Origin: Croceicoccus hydrothermalis
GTDB taxonomy: Bacteria > Pseudomonadota > Alphaproteobacteria > Sphingomonadales > Sphingomonadaceae
NCBI RefSeq assembly: GCF_022378335.1
Contig: NZ_JAIQCI010000003.1
Span: 348,617-412,616 of the forward strand
Length of the DNA stretch: 64,000 nucleotides
Direction: 5' to 3'
Of the stretch, positions 34,369 through 43,856 are shown in pieces. Position numbers and translations under genes: made by a program. How positions within the stretch are numbered: the first letter of the stretch is position 1; each line of letters begins with the position of its first letter. The notes under the pieces were generated by a model. That model saw nothing but the letters and a program-made list of their open reading frames with translations. It was not told where the DNA came from and ran no database searches.

Positions 34369-35426
34369 GCATCACCCCCTCCGCCGCCCGTAAAAGCTTC
34401 GAGGCCGAGGCGGCCAAGCGTATCCTCATCACCGACGGCGCCTTCGGCACGCAGATTCAGAACCGCAAGCTGGTCGAGGCGGATTACATGGGCGATCTCG
34501 CCCTCGCGAAGGATGCGAAGGGCAATAACGACATCCTCGCCCTCACCCGCCCCGACGTGCCCGAATCGATCCACCGCGCCTATTTCGAGGCGGGCGCCGA
34601 CATCGCCTGCACCAACACGTTCAGCGCGAACACCATCAGCCAGGCCGATTACGCGGCGGAACACCTCGTCGACGAAATCAACCGGCAAAGCGCGATGCTG
34701 GCCCGCCGGGTCGCGGACGAATTCGCCGCCGCCGACGGACGCCCTCGTTTCGTCGCCGGCGCGATCGGCCCGACGAACAAGACATTGTCCCTGTCGCCCG
34801 ACGTCAACGACCCCGGTTTTCGGGAGATCGATTTCGACTATCTCACCGCTGTCTACGCGCAGCAGGTCGAGGCACTGATCGACGGGAATGCGGATTTCAT
34901 CCTGATCGAGACGATCTTCGACACGTTGAACGCCAAGGCCGGGATCATGGCCGTGCGCGAGGTGGAGCGGAAACTTAGCCGCGAAATCCCGATCATGCTG
35001 TCGATGACGCTGACCGATCTTTCGGGGCGCAATCTTTCGGGCCATACGGTGGAGGCGTTCTGGTACGCGGTGCGCCATGCCCGGCCGCTCACCGTCGGGC
35101 TGAATTGCAGCTTTGGCGCGACGCAGCTTCGCCCGCATGTGAAGACATTGTCGCAGATCGCCGATACGCTCATCATGGTCTATCCCAATGCGGGCCTGCC
35201 GAACGAGCTTGGCGAATATGACGAGATGCCCGACACGACCGCCGCCCTCGTCCGCGAATGGGCGGATGGCGGGCAGGTGAACGTGCTGGGCGGGTGTTGC
35301 GGGTCCAGTCCCGAGCATATCGCCGCCATGGCGAAGGCGGTTGCAGGCCTGACGCCGCGCACACGCCCCACGCCCGAAACGAAAATGCGGCTTGCGGGCC
35401 TCCAACCCTTTGTGATGGCCGGTTGA
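34365..35426 (+). CDS. metH: methionine synthase, homocysteine-binding half
   Basis: The N-terminal (Hcy) module of cobalamin-dependent methionine synthase as a separate 353-residue protein. It starts ILITDGAFGTQIQ, and the zinc thiolates are Cys in GLNCSFGA and the pair in GGCCGSSPEH, all present. It ends with a natural stop, and the next half has its own start 18 bases on, so this is a genuine two-subunit arrangement, not a frameshift. The two proteins must meet to transfer the methyl group from cobalamin to homocysteine. Confidence 0.95.
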   Translation: MSITPSAARKSFEAEAAKRILITDGAFGTQIQNRKLVEADYMGDLALAKDAKGNNDILALTRPDVPESIHRAYFEAGADIACTNTFSANTISQADYAAEHLVDEINRQSAMLARRVADEFAAADGRPRFVAGAIGPTNKTLSLSPDVNDPGFREIDFDYLTAVYAQQVEALIDGNADFILIETIFDTLNAKAGIMAVREVERKLSREIPIMLSMTLTDLSGRNLSGHTVEAFWYAVRHARPLTVGLNCSFGATQLRPHVKTLSQIADTLIMVYPNAGLPNELGEYDEMPDTTAALVREWADGGQVNVLGGCCGSSPEHIAAMAKAVAGLTPRTRPTPETKMRLAGLQPFVMAG

Positions 35427-35444
35427 GCCACGAGCGGAAAACAC

Positions 35445-38072
35445 ATGTCAAACAGCAATAGCGCGCGTTTCGTCAACATTGGCGAGCGCACCAATGTCAC
35501 AGGCTCGGCCCGGTTCAAGAAGCTGATCATGGCGGGCGATTATCCCGCCGCGGTCGAGGTCGCGCGCAGCCAGGTCGAAAACGGCGCGCAGGTGATCGAC
35601 GTCAACATGGACGAAGGCCTGCTCGACGCGGTGGAGGCGATGACCACCTTCCTCAAACTGATCGCGGCGGAACCCGACATCGCGCGCGTGCCGATCATGG
35701 TCGACAGCTCCAAGTTCGAGGTGATCGAGGCCGGGCTGAAATGCGTATCCGGCAAGCCCATCGTCAATTCCATCTCGATGAAGGAAGGCGAGGAGGCGTT
35801 TCTCGCCCATGCGCGCATCTGTATGGATTATGGCGCGGCGGTCGTCGTCATGGCGTTCGACGAGAAAGGCCAGGCCGATACGAAGGCGCGCAAGGTCGAA
35901 ATCTGCAAGCGCGCCTATGCCCTGCTGACCGGGATCGGTTTCCCGGCGGAGGACATCATTTTCGATCCCAACGTGTTTGCCGTCGCGACAGGGATCGAGG
36001 AGCATGACAATTACGGCGTCGATTTCATCGAGGCGACCCGCGAGATCGTCGCCGCCTGCCCACATGTGCACATCAGCGGTGGATTGTCGAACCTCTCCTT
36101 CAGCTTTCGCGGGAACGAGACGGTGCGCCGAGCGATGCACTCGGTCTTCCTCTATCACGCGATCCCCGCGGGCATGGACATGGCGATCGTCAATGCGGGC
36201 CAGCTCGACGTCTATGACCAGATCGACCCCGTCCTGCGCGAGGCGTGCGAGGATGTGATCCTCAACCGCCCGGCCCGGGGTGAGGAAACGCCGACCGAGC
36301 GGCTGATCGCGCTCGCCGAAAGCTACAAGGGCAAATCGCCCGAGGCGGAGAAGCAGGCGGCGGAATGGCGCGGCTGGCCGGTGGCGAAACGGCTCGAACA
36401 TGCGCTGGTCAAGGGGATCGACGCACATATCGTCGACGATACGGAGGAAATGCGTAGCTCCACCGCCGAGGCCGGCGGCCGCCCGATCGAGGTGATCGAG
36501 GGGCCGTTGATGGACGGCATGAACGTCGTCGGCGATCTGTTCGGCAGCGGCAAGATGTTCCTGCCCCAGGTCGTCAAATCGGCCCGCGTGATGAAGAAGG
36601 CGGTCGCCCATCTCATCCCTTTTATCGAGGCGGAGAAGGAAGAAGGCGCCAAGGCGAAGGGCCGCATCATCATGGCGACGGTGAAGGGCGACGTGCACGA
36701 TATCGGCAAGAATATCGTCGGCGTGGTCCTGCAATGCAACGGCTACGAAGTGATCGACATGGGCGTCATGGTGCCCTGGCCCGACATCATCGCCAGGGCG
36801 CAGGAAACCGGCGCGGACATGATCGGGCTGTCGGGCCTCATCACCCCCTCGCTGGACGAGATGGTGACGGTGGCGGAGGAGATGCAGCGGGCCGAAATGA
36901 CCATGCCGCTGCTGATCGGCGGGGCGACGACGAGCAAGGTGCATACCGCATTGCGCATCGACAATGCCTATGACGGGCCGGTGATCCACGTGCTCGACGC
37001 CAGCCGCGCGGTCGGCGTCGCATCGCAGCTTCTGTCCGATACGCAGCGCGATCCCTTTGTCAAAAAGACCGCGGACGATTACGAGGCGGTGCGCGTGACC
37101 CGCGCCAACAAGGGGCAGAGCGCGCTCCTCCCCATTGCCGAGGCACGCGCCAACGGATTTGCCGCCGACATGGGGCAAAAGCCGCCCGCGCCGGCAAGGC
37201 CCGGCCTCCACGTGTTCGACAATTGGGACCTGTCCGACCTGATCGAAACGTTCGACTGGACCCCGTTCTTTCGCGCATGGGAGCTGGCCGGCAATTTCCC
37301 CGCCATTCTGGAGGACGAGATCGTCGGCGACAGCGCCAGCGCGCTGTATGACGATGCGCAGGCCATGCTGCGCCGCATTGTCGAGGAAGGCTGGCTCACC
37401 GCGCGGGGGGTGTGCAATATCTGGCCCTGCCGCCGCGATGGCGACGATGTGCTGCTCGACGATGGCACGCGCCTCCCGTTCCTGCGCCAACAGGTGAAGA
37501 AGTCGCAAGGGCCGGGTGGCAAGGGCCGGGCGAATTTCTGCCTCGCCGATTTCATTGCCGAGGATGGCGATTTTATCGGCGGTTTCGCGGTCGGTATCCA
37601 CGGGATCGACGAACATTCCGCCCGGTTCAAGGCGGCCCATGACGATTATTCCGACATTCTCCTGAAAGCGCTGGCCGACCGGTTTGCCGAGGCGTTTGCC
37701 GAACGGCTGCATCAACATGTCCGCACGACGCTCTGGGGCTATGCGACGGGTGAGCAGTTCACGAACGAGGCGCTGATCAAGGAGCAATATCGCGGCATCC
37801 GTCCCGCGCCCGGCTATCCCGCCTGTCCGGACCATAGCCTGAAGCCGATATTATTCGACCTTCTGAATGCGCAGGAAAATGCCGGCATCACTTTGACCGA
37901 AAGCCAGGCGATGTTGCCGACATCGGCCGTGTCGGGGTTCTACTTCGCCCATCCCGAGAGCCAGTATTTCGGCGTCGCCCGCGTCGGCCCGGATCAGCTT
38001 GAAGACTATGCGCGGCGGCGCGGCGTCGATATGGAGACCGCGACACGCTGGCTGCGCCCCAATCTGGACTGA
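35445..38072 (+). CDS. metH: methionine synthase, folate, cobalamin and reactivation half
   Basis: An 875-residue protein with the pterin-binding barrel ([21 protein letters not shown]), the cap and B12 module ([17 protein letters not shown], with the axial His in DxHxxG) and the C-terminal reactivation domain ([12 protein letters not shown]) that binds SAM. All residues needed for cobalamin binding and reductive methylation are present. Together with the upstream half it equals a full-length MetH of about 1230 residues. Confidence 0.96.
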   Translation: MSNSNSARFVNIGERTNVTGSARFKKLIMAGDYPAAVEVARSQVENGAQVIDVNMDEGLLDAVEAMTTFLKLIAAEPDIARVPIMVDSSKFEVIEAGLKCVSGKPIVNSISMKEGEEAFLAHARICMDYGAAVVVMAFDEKGQADTKARKVEICKRAYALLTGIGFPAEDIIFDPNVFAVATGIEEHDNYGVDFIEATREIVAACPHVHISGGLSNLSFSFRGNETVRRAMHSVFLYHAIPAGMDMAIVNAGQLDVYDQIDPVLREACEDVILNRPARGEETPTERLIALAESYKGKSPEAEKQAAEWRGWPVAKRLEHALVKGIDAHIVDDTEEMRSSTAEAGGRPIEVIEGPLMDGMNVVGDLFGSGKMFLPQVVKSARVMKKAVAHLIPFIEAEKEEGAKAKGRIIMATVKGDVHDIGKNIVGVVLQCNGYEVIDMGVMVPWPDIIARAQETGADMIGLSGLITPSLDEMVTVAEEMQRAEMTMPLLIGGATTSKVHTALRIDNAYDGPVIHVLDASRAVGVASQLLSDTQRDPFVKKTADDYEAVRVTRANKGQSALLPIAEARANGFAADMGQKPPAPARPGLHVFDNWDLSDLIETFDWTPFFRAWELAGNFPAILEDEIVGDSASALYDDAQAMLRRIVEEGWLTARGVCNIWPCRRDGDDVLLDDGTRLPFLRQQVKKSQGPGGKGRANFCLADFIAEDGDFIGGFAVGIHGIDEHSARFKAAHDDYSDILLKALADRFAEAFAERLHQHVRTTLWGYATGEQFTNEALIKEQYRGIRPAPGYPACPDHSLKPILFDLLNAQENAGITLTESQAMLPTSAVSGFYFAHPESQYFGVARVGPDQLEDYARRRGVDMETATRWLRPNLD

Positions 38073-38077
38073 ACCCA

Positions 38078-39859
38078 TTGCCGCATACGATTGACGATGC
38101 CCTTGCCCGATTGAAGGACGTCTTCGGCTTTTCCGCGTTTCGCGGACGGCAGGAGGCGGTGGTGTCGCGCGTCCTGTCCGGGCAATCGACGCTGGCCGTG
38201 ATGCCGACGGGCGCGGGCAAGTCGCTGACCTATCAATTGCCCGCGATGATGCTGGAGGGCACATGCGTGGTGGTGAGCCCGCTCATCGCGCTGATGCACG
38301 ATCAGCTGCGCAGCGCCGAAGCGGTCGGCATTCGGGCCGCCACGCTGACCAGCGCGGATGACAATCGCGCCGAAACCATCGCGCGGTTTCGCGATGGTGC
38401 GCTCGACCTGCTTTACGTCGCGCCCGAACGTGCGAGCCAGCCCTATTTCCGTGACATGCTGCGCAGCGCACGCGTGTGCCTCTTCGCCATTGACGAGGCG
38501 CATTGCGTATCGGAATGGGGCCATGATTTCCGGCCCGATTACCGCTTGCTGCGCCCGTTGCTGAACGAATTCGGCGATGTGCCGCGGCTTGCGCTGACCG
38601 CGACGGCGGACGAACACACGCAGGAGGATATTCTCGCCCAGCTCGGCATTGCCGAGGATGGCATGATCGTCGCCGGCTTCGACCGGCCCAACATCCGCTA
38701 TCACATTACGCCGCGCGACAGCCTGACGCGCCAGTTGCAGCAATTGCTGAACGCGGAGCCGGGACCGGGCATCGTCTATGCACCGACCCGCGCCGCGACC
38801 GAACGGCTGGCGCAATCGTTGGCCACGCCGGGGCGCGAGGTGCGCGCCTATCACGCCGGCATGCCGCCCGAGGTGCGCAGCCGCAATCAGGCCGCCTTCG
38901 TCGCGTCGGAAAACATGGTGATGTGCGCGACCGTCGCGTTCGGCATGGGCATCGACAAGCCCGACGTGCGCTTCGTCGCCCATGCCGGTCTTCCCAAGAG
39001 CATCGAGGGATATTACCAGGAAACCGGCCGCGCAGGGCGCGACGGCGATCCGTCCACCGCGCATCTGTTCTGGGGCGCCGACGATTTCGCCCGCGCCAAT
39101 CAACGCATCATGGAGGTCGACGAAACCCGCCGGCAAAGCGAGCGGGCGCGGCTGTCGGCCCTGGGCGCGCTGGTCGAAACGGGGGGATGCCGCCGCGCGA
39201 TCTTGCTGCGCCATTTCGGTGAAAACCCGGCGCAGCATTGCGGCAATTGCGACAATTGCCTGAACCCGCCCAAGTCGGTCGATGCGACGGTCACGGCACA
39301 GAAATACCTGTCCGCCGTGGCGCGCACGCGGCAAATGTATGGCGGCGGCTATATCGAAAGCGTACTCACCGGACAGTCCAGCGACCGCAGCCGCCAGAAC
39401 GCGCATGACAGCCTTTCGGTCTTCGGCATTGTCGAGGGGGAGGAAGCCGCGCTCCTGAAACCCGTACAGCGCGCGTTGCAGGTGCGCGGCGCGTTGCTGC
39501 CGACCGAGCATGGCGGGCTGATGCTCGGCCCCGATGCAAGGCCGTTTTTGAAAGGGGAGCAGACGCTCGAAATCGTGCTGCCGCCCAAACGGGAGCGGGG
39601 CCGCCGGGCGCGCGGCGCAGGGCAGGCGTTGAACCCGGTGGGCGATCCGCTGTTCGACGAATTGCGCACGCTCCGCCGCGAACTGGCCGAGGAGGCAGGC
39701 GTGCCGCCTTATGTGGTGTTCCACGATTCGGTGCTGCGCGACATGGCCGGGTTGAAACCCGCCAACCGGGGCGAACTGTCGCAATTGCCGGGCGTGGGTG
39801 CGAAAAAGCTCGACGCCTATGGCACCGCCTTTCTCAACGTGATCCGCCGGTTCCAGTAA
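38078..39859 (+). CDS. recQ: ATP-dependent DNA helicase RecQ
   Basis: A 3'-5' helicase for recombination and fork repair, 593 residues. Present are Walker A (MPTGAGKSLTYQLP), the DEAH box (IDEAHCVSEWGHDFR), helicase motif VI (QETGRAGRDG), the zinc cysteines of the RQC domain (CRRAILLRHFGENPAQHCGNCDNC region) and a C-terminal HRDC domain (LRRELAEEAGVPPYVVFHD). The start is TTG at 38078, five bases after the metH stop; no ATG gives a complete N terminus. It may be co-transcribed with the met operon. recQ and convergent ribA stop six bases apart. Confidence 0.95.
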   Translation: MPHTIDDALARLKDVFGFSAFRGRQEAVVSRVLSGQSTLAVMPTGAGKSLTYQLPAMMLEGTCVVVSPLIALMHDQLRSAEAVGIRAATLTSADDNRAETIARFRDGALDLLYVAPERASQPYFRDMLRSARVCLFAIDEAHCVSEWGHDFRPDYRLLRPLLNEFGDVPRLALTATADEHTQEDILAQLGIAEDGMIVAGFDRPNIRYHITPRDSLTRQLQQLLNAEPGPGIVYAPTRAATERLAQSLATPGREVRAYHAGMPPEVRSRNQAAFVASENMVMCATVAFGMGIDKPDVRFVAHAGLPKSIEGYYQETGRAGRDGDPSTAHLFWGADDFARANQRIMEVDETRRQSERARLSALGALVETGGCRRAILLRHFGENPAQHCGNCDNCLNPPKSVDATVTAQKYLSAVARTRQMYGGGYIESVLTGQSSDRSRQNAHDSLSVFGIVEGEEAALLKPVQRALQVRGALLPTEHGGLMLGPDARPFLKGEQTLEIVLPPKRERGRRARGAGQALNPVGDPLFDELRTLRRELAEEAGVPPYVVFHDSVLRDMAGLKPANRGELSQLPGVGAKKLDAYGTAFLNVIRRFQ

Positions 39860-39865
39860 ACCGGC

Positions 39866-40945
39866 CTAGCGCAGCAGGTGCCCCGTCCGGTCGCGCTTCG
39901 TATCGAGATAGCGGGCATTGTGCGGATTGGCGGGCAACTGGTGCGGCACGCGTTCGGTGACGGTGACGCCGACCTCCTCCAATGCCGCGACCTTCGCCGG
40001 ATTGTTCGTCATCAAGCGCACCGCATCGACGTTCAGCAGGTGCAGCATGCGCGCCGCGACCGGAAAATCGCGGGCCTCCGTCGGCAGGCCCAGCCGGTTG
40101 TTCGCATCGACCGTATCGAACCCCTGATCCTGGAGCCGATAGGCGCGCAGCTTGTTGATCAGCCCGATGCCGCGCCCTTCCTGCCGCAGGTAGAGCAGTA
40201 TGCCCCAGCCGCCCTTTTCCGCCTCCTCCGCCATGGCGGCCAGCGACGCATCGAGCTGCGGCCCGCAATCGCATTTCAGGCTTCCGAGCACATCGCCGGT
40301 CAGGCATTCGGAATGCAGCCGGACGAGCGGTAAGCGCCCGTCCCCCTGCCGCCCGATGACGAGTGCGACATGTTCGCGCAGGTCGTCCGGCGCGCGAAAG
40401 GCCACGATCTCGGCATGGTCCGCCGCCTCGGTCGGCAAGGCGGCGCGGGCCTGCACGGTGAGCCGGGCGCTGTCCTGAAACTGCACGAGATCGGCGAGCG
40501 ACACGGGCACGGCCTCGTCACACAGGTCTTCGCCCGGGATCGCGGGATCCACCATGAAAGCCGGCAGCAAGCCCGCGATCCGCGCCAGCGTCATCGCCGC
40601 GACCGCGATCTCCTCCCAATCCAGAGGCTGCGCCCGAAACGGACCGGCCAGCGGATTGGCGAGGTCGCGCGCCGGGTCGGCCAGCTCGCGCGCATCGCGC
40701 AGCGCGAACGGTTCCGCCGCGCGGATGAGCGCGGGCGCATCGGGCGCCGCCGCGTCCTTCTGATTCGCGAGTTTCAACGTGACCGCCCGCGCCGCAGAGA
40801 TCAGCAGCAGCCGGGAGGTCGCCCCTGCATCATAGCCGGTTTCGGCCGGCAGCAGCGTGACCCTGTCCTCGATCCGGATCGGCCAGCCGTGGCGCAATGC
40901 GTCGATCGCCTGCCCCGCCCGCCGGGATGACGCGGTGCCGTTCAT
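39866..40945 (-). CDS. ribA: GTP cyclohydrolase II with N-terminal extension
   Basis: First step of riboflavin synthesis, from GTP to the diaminopyrimidinone. Residues about 165-359 are a complete GCHII domain: HSECLTGDVLGSLKCDCGPQL with the zinc cysteines, RQEGRGIGL, and DTVDANNRLGLP. The first 150 or so residues are not part of GCHII. They sit where DHBP synthase lies in RibBA fusions but lack its acidic catalytic cluster; the piece IEDRVTLLPAE looks like a shrunken version of it. The extension may be a relic or a structural domain. The ATG is at 40945, 11 bases after xth. Confidence 0.92.
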   Translation of the reverse strand: MNGTASSRRAGQAIDALRHGWPIRIEDRVTLLPAETGYDAGATSRLLLISAARAVTLKLANQKDAAAPDAPALIRAAEPFALRDARELADPARDLANPLAGPFRAQPLDWEEIAVAAMTLARIAGLLPAFMVDPAIPGEDLCDEAVPVSLADLVQFQDSARLTVQARAALPTEAADHAEIVAFRAPDDLREHVALVIGRQGDGRLPLVRLHSECLTGDVLGSLKCDCGPQLDASLAAMAEEAEKGGWGILLYLRQEGRGIGLINKLRAYRLQDQGFDTVDANNRLGLPTEARDFPVAARMLHLLNVDAVRLMTNNPAKVAALEEVGVTVTERVPHQLPANPHNARYLDTKRDRTGHLLR

Positions 40946-40956
40946 GGTTCAGGCTC

Positions 40957-41751
40957 TCACAATTCGAAGCGGGTGACGAGCGGGATATGATCCGACGGCC
41001 GTTCCCAGTCCCGGCAGGCCAGGTGGACCTCGTGCCCGGTCGCCTGCTTCGCCAGTTCGGGGGACGCCCACATATGGTCGAGCCGCCGGCCCCGGTTCGA
41101 TTTTTTCCAGTCGCGATTGCGATAGGACCACCAGCTGTAGCTTTTTTCATCGTGCGGCACATGCTCGCGCCCGATGTCGACCCATCCATGCGCATCCTTG
41201 AACCGGGCCAGCGCCTCGCGCTCGACCGGGGTGTGCGACACGACCTTCTGCAGCGACTTGCTGCTCCACACGTCATGTTCCAGCGGTGCGATATTGAAAT
41301 CGCCGACGATCATGCTCGGCCGATCGACCGTTTCGGCCCAGCGCGCCATGCGTTCGAGGAAATCGAGCTTCTGCCCGAACTTGTCGTTCACCGCCCGGTC
41401 GGGGACATCCCCGCCCGCCGGGATATAGACATTTTCGAGCAGCATCCCCTTTGCCGCGCCGCCGACCTCCACGCCGAGATGGCGCGCCTCGCCATTGTCC
41501 TGCCAGTCGTGGCGCGACAATTCGCGCAAGGGCAGGCGGCTGATCGTGGCGACGCCGTGATAGCCCTTCTGACCATGCACGGCACGGTGGGTATAGCCCA
41601 ATTCCTCGAACGGGGCATGGGGGAAGAGATTCTCGGCGACCTTGATCTCCTGAAGACACAGCACGTCGGGCTGCTCTTCCTTCAGGAAACGGGTGACCTG
41701 GTCGATGCGAAGGCGCACCGAATTGATGTTCCATGTGGCGATCTTTACCAT
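40957..41751 (-). CDS. xth: exodeoxyribonuclease III
   Basis: AP endonuclease and 3' exonuclease of base-excision repair, 264 residues. The start MVKIATWNINSVRLR and the motifs LQEIKV, PAGGDVPD, VGDFNIAP, RRLDHMWAS and SDHIPLVT give all metal and catalytic residues (Asn, Glu, Asp, Asn, Asp, His). An open frame continues upstream to 41883 but crosses a terminator hairpin and has no family resemblance, so the ATG at 41751 is chosen; no clear ribosome site is seen. Confidence 0.95.
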   Translation of the reverse strand: MVKIATWNINSVRLRIDQVTRFLKEEQPDVLCLQEIKVAENLFPHAPFEELGYTHRAVHGQKGYHGVATISRLPLRELSRHDWQDNGEARHLGVEVGGAAKGMLLENVYIPAGGDVPDRAVNDKFGQKLDFLERMARWAETVDRPSMIVGDFNIAPLEHDVWSSKSLQKVVSHTPVEREALARFKDAHGWVDIGREHVPHDEKSYSWWSYRNRDWKKSNRGRRLDHMWASPELAKQATGHEVHLACRDWERPSDHIPLVTRFEL

Positions 41752-41818
41752 GCGCACGGCCATAGGGCGGTCGCGCGCAATGTCCAGTTCACAGGACCGC
41801 ACAATGACGGGAAACAGC

Positions 41819-41855
41819 AAAAAACCCTCGTCCCGGGGGCAATGGGACGAGGGTT
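41819..41855 (-). terminator. Rho-independent terminator downstream of lolA or of a small RNA
   Basis: On the minus strand a perfect 12-bp stem (aaccctcgtccc, 41855-41844 with 41834-41823) with a nine-base loop is followed by TTTTTT (41824-41819). It stands 190 bases after the lolA stop and about 70 bases before the xth start, so it separates lolA from xth. Confidence 0.85.
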
Positions 41856-41950
41856 CCTTTTCGCGTTCGTCACGCTTTGCCAAGACGATCCGGCGGACCT
41901 GGGCAACAGGGGGGAAACCCGGTGGACCGCCCGTCTTGTCTTTGCCGTTC
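41819..41950 (-). ncRNA. candidate structured small RNA between lolA and xth
   Basis: The 183-base gap after lolA contains a long imperfect hairpin (41938-41881 on the minus strand: 7 + 5 + 3 + 3 paired bases with small bulges) immediately followed by the intrinsic terminator above. No open frame fits. It could be an independent small RNA, a 3'-UTR-derived RNA or an attenuator ahead of xth. I looked for SRP and 6S signatures and did not see them. The 5' end is a guess. Confidence 0.35.
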
Positions 41951-42046
41951 TAGGGGGAATTCGCTGTCGGATTGCTGAACAAAAATTCCGATCTTTTCGG
42001 CCCGGCGCCAGCGAGACACGGATTGTCGCCGTTTCCGGACCTATTT

Positions 42047-42694
42047 TTAACGGCCCCGGCGCGCGGCGGGGGTGACGTCCTTGTACCGGAACATCGAATC
42101 GCTAACCGCCATGCCGTAACGGTGATTGTCGAGAAACACCTTCGTCACGTTGTTCTGCGCATCGACCGCGACCCAGCTGGCGAGCTCCATGCCGCCCGGC
42201 GCGCCCGACTTCTTGCGAAAGATCAGCGTGATCGCGCCATATTCGGGGTGCTTGGGATCCTTCACCTTGACGCTGGTGACGTTGGGATTGCCGCTCGGCA
42301 TGATCTGCCCGTAACGCGCGACATCCTTGCCGGGATCGAGCAGCGCGCCAAGCGGGCTGTTGGCGACGGGCCACACCTGCTTCTGGCGAACTTCGTAGTC
42401 GAGCATGGTCAGACGCGACCCGTCCGACACGATCAGCATGGGGACGCCCTTCTGATACTGAAACCGGATCTTGCCCGGACGTTTCAGGGTCATCGTCCCG
42501 CCGACGCTCTGTCCGCCGCGGCCCACCTGCGTGAAATCGGCCTGCATCGTCTGTATCGCGCGCAGGGCCGACACCGCCCGGTCGAGATCGCCGGTCGCGG
42601 CGACCGCGGGGGTCACGGCAACCGTGGCAGGCACCGAAAGCATGAGAGCGCCCGCACCCATGGCACGAGCGATCCCGGAGAGTTTTGTTTTCAT
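42047..42694 (-). CDS. lolA: outer-membrane lipoprotein carrier protein LolA family
   Basis: A periplasmic chaperone of about 215 residues that carries lipoproteins from LolCDE to the outer membrane. It has a signal peptide (cleavage near AVA, residue about 32), then the LolA start LRAIQTMQADFTQVG, GTMTLKRPGKIRFQY and the LIVSDGSRLTMLDYE strand pattern. Several in-frame ATGs (42703, 42700, 42694) are possible; I use 42694. The next genes on this strand are xth and ribA. Confidence 0.87.
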   Translation of the reverse strand: MKTKLSGIARAMGAGALMLSVPATVAVTPAVAATGDLDRAVSALRAIQTMQADFTQVGRGGQSVGGTMTLKRPGKIRFQYQKGVPMLIVSDGSRLTMLDYEVRQKQVWPVANSPLGALLDPGKDVARYGQIMPSGNPNVTSVKVKDPKHPEYGAITLIFRKKSGAPGGMELASWVAVDAQNNVTKVFLDNHRYGMAVSDSMFRYKDVTPAARRGR

Positions 42695-42767
42695 GGTCAT
42701 CATATCGGTCTTTTCACATTGCGGCATTGAACGCGCCGTGAACCGAAAACCATGCAGAGGACATGCG

Positions 42768-42788
42768 TTCCCGCAACTATTGCGGGAA
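42768..42788 (-). terminator. hairpin just after rpmG, possible terminator
   Basis: ttcccgca (42768-42775) and tgcgggaa (42781-42788) form a perfect 8-bp stem with a five-base loop, starting nine bases after the rpmG stop. There is no T run, so it may protect or pause rather than terminate. Confidence 0.4.
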
Positions 42789-42796
42789 AGCCGCGA

Positions 42797-42964
42797 TCAC
42801 TTGATCTTGGCTTCCTTGAACTCGACATGCTTGCGCACGACCGGGTCATACTTACGCTGAACCATCTTTTCGGTCATGTTGCGCGGGTTTTTCTTCGTGA
42901 CGTAGAAAAAGCCGGTGTCGGCGGTGGAAACCAGCCGGATCTTGACGGTTGCGGGCTTCGCCAT
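42797..42964 (-). CDS. rpmG: 50S ribosomal protein L33
   Basis: A 55-residue ribosomal protein. The translation begins [20 protein letters not shown] and continues with [20 protein letters not shown], which is L33 over its whole length. It belongs to the cysteine-free class, since the zinc-binding cysteines of the other L33 type are absent. The ribosome site AGGATAG lies upstream of the ATG at 42964. A possible -35 (CTTGAC, 43138-43133) lies about 170 bases upstream but lacks a convincing -10. Confidence 0.96.
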   Translation of the reverse strand: MAKPATVKIRLVSTADTGFFYVTKKNPRNMTEKMVQRKYDPVVRKHVEFKEAKIK

Positions 42965-43150
42965 GGCGCTATCCTAAAAATTGCTTCGCGCGCCGGTCGG
43001 CCCGGATACGCTCAGTTTCGGTCTTCGATAAATGCCCCGCCATCCGATTCGCGTCGGATAAAGCAGGCGAGGCGGCACTGTATCTCAGCGCCGCCCCGAA
43101 TGCCTGCGCCTTTGCGGCAGGCCGGTCGATAAGTCAAGCTTTGGTAAGGC

Positions 43151-43465
43151 TCAACGCCCGCGGCGCAGCAGCCAGGTCAGCAATCCGCCGATCACGGCCA
43201 CCCCGCCAAGCCCGCCGTAAAGCGCGCCCTTGCGCTGTGTCCGCAATTCGGCGAGCGCCGATTCGTCGAGGAAAAAGCCGCCGCCCGACCCGCGAATCAC
43301 GCCCTGCGCACGCAGCCGGTCGAAACGGTCCGCCTCGACCGGGTCGGCCGGCACGATATCGACGGCGGTGGCAGGGTTGGTGGCGCCCATCGAGCGAAAC
43401 CGTCCGACGACGACATCTTCCATGTCGCGCTTGCCGGTGGCGATCTGGGCGGGGGTAGTGGTCAT
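43151..43465 (-). CDS. small protein with one C-terminal membrane helix
   Basis: A 104-residue protein of unknown family. Residues 1-75 are soluble and charged, with a possible small winged-helix-like piece (ADRFDRLRAQGVIRGSGGGF); residues about 82-100 (GALYGGLGGVAVIGGLLTWL) are a membrane helix ending in RRGR. The ATG is at 43465. It stands between a GlsB/YeaQ stress protein gene and rpmG on the same strand. A GGAAC at 43540-43555 suggests an EcfG -35, but a matching -10 was not found. Confidence 0.65.
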   Translation of the reverse strand: MTTTPAQIATGKRDMEDVVVGRFRSMGATNPATAVDIVPADPVEADRFDRLRAQGVIRGSGGGFFLDESALAELRTQRKGALYGGLGGVAVIGGLLTWLLRRGR

Positions 43466-43570
43466 GGGAAAGGCTCCGGGGCAAATAGGGAGATGGGCTT
43501 TGTCTCTATAGCGCGGGCGCGGTGTTTCGGTTCCTGATCCACCCGCGCCGGATGGCGCGGCTCAGCCGGC

Positions 43571-43822
43571 TCACGCCGGATGGTGGCGAAAGATGCACAC
43601 CGTCGACAACAGCACCAGCGCCCCGACCACGGCCAGAAGCAGGGTCGCCGCGGTCAACCGCGTGACGATGTCCGGCCCGGCGAACAGCAGCGCGGGAATC
43701 AATGCACCCGATACGCCCACCATCATGTTGAGGGCGGCGTCCTGCTTGGCGCCGGTGCGCACGACGATGCTGGCGAGCCAGCCGAGAATGGCACCGACGA
43801 TGATCACGATTATGATACCCAT
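43571..43822 (-). CDS. GlsB/YeaQ/YmgE-family stress membrane protein
   Basis: An 83-residue protein with three hydrophobic segments. The N terminus MGIIIVIIVGAILGWLAS followed by GAKQDAALNMMVGVSGAL matches the GlsB/YeaQ/YmgE (transglycosylase-associated) family, whose members are induced by general stress; biochemical function is unknown. The ATG is at 43822. A promoter of EcfG type lies 35-60 bases upstream, which fits stress induction. Confidence 0.87.
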   Translation of the reverse strand: MGIIIVIIVGAILGWLASIVVRTGAKQDAALNMMVGVSGALIPALLFAGPDIVTRLTAATLLLAVVGALVLLSTVCIFRHHPA

Positions 43823-43856
43823 CGTCGTTTCTTTCGATTGTACGTTCGTCTCCTAC

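Noticed and set aside
35426..35445. metH broken by a frameshift
   Set aside because: The stop falls at a domain boundary, the next half has its own start, and no residue of either domain is lost.
41699..41883. Longer N terminus for exodeoxyribonuclease III
   Set aside because: It would read through the terminator hairpin and the 44 added residues have no resemblance to the family.
41819..41950. SRP RNA or 6S RNA between lolA and xth
   Set aside because: The GGAA tetraloop with CAGGUCCGGAAGG of SRP RNA and the open central bubble of 6S RNA are not found; kept only as an unknown candidate.
43466..43570. A second EcfG promoter ahead of the 104-residue protein
   Set aside because: GGAAC is present on the minus strand, but no GTT follows at 16-18 bases.
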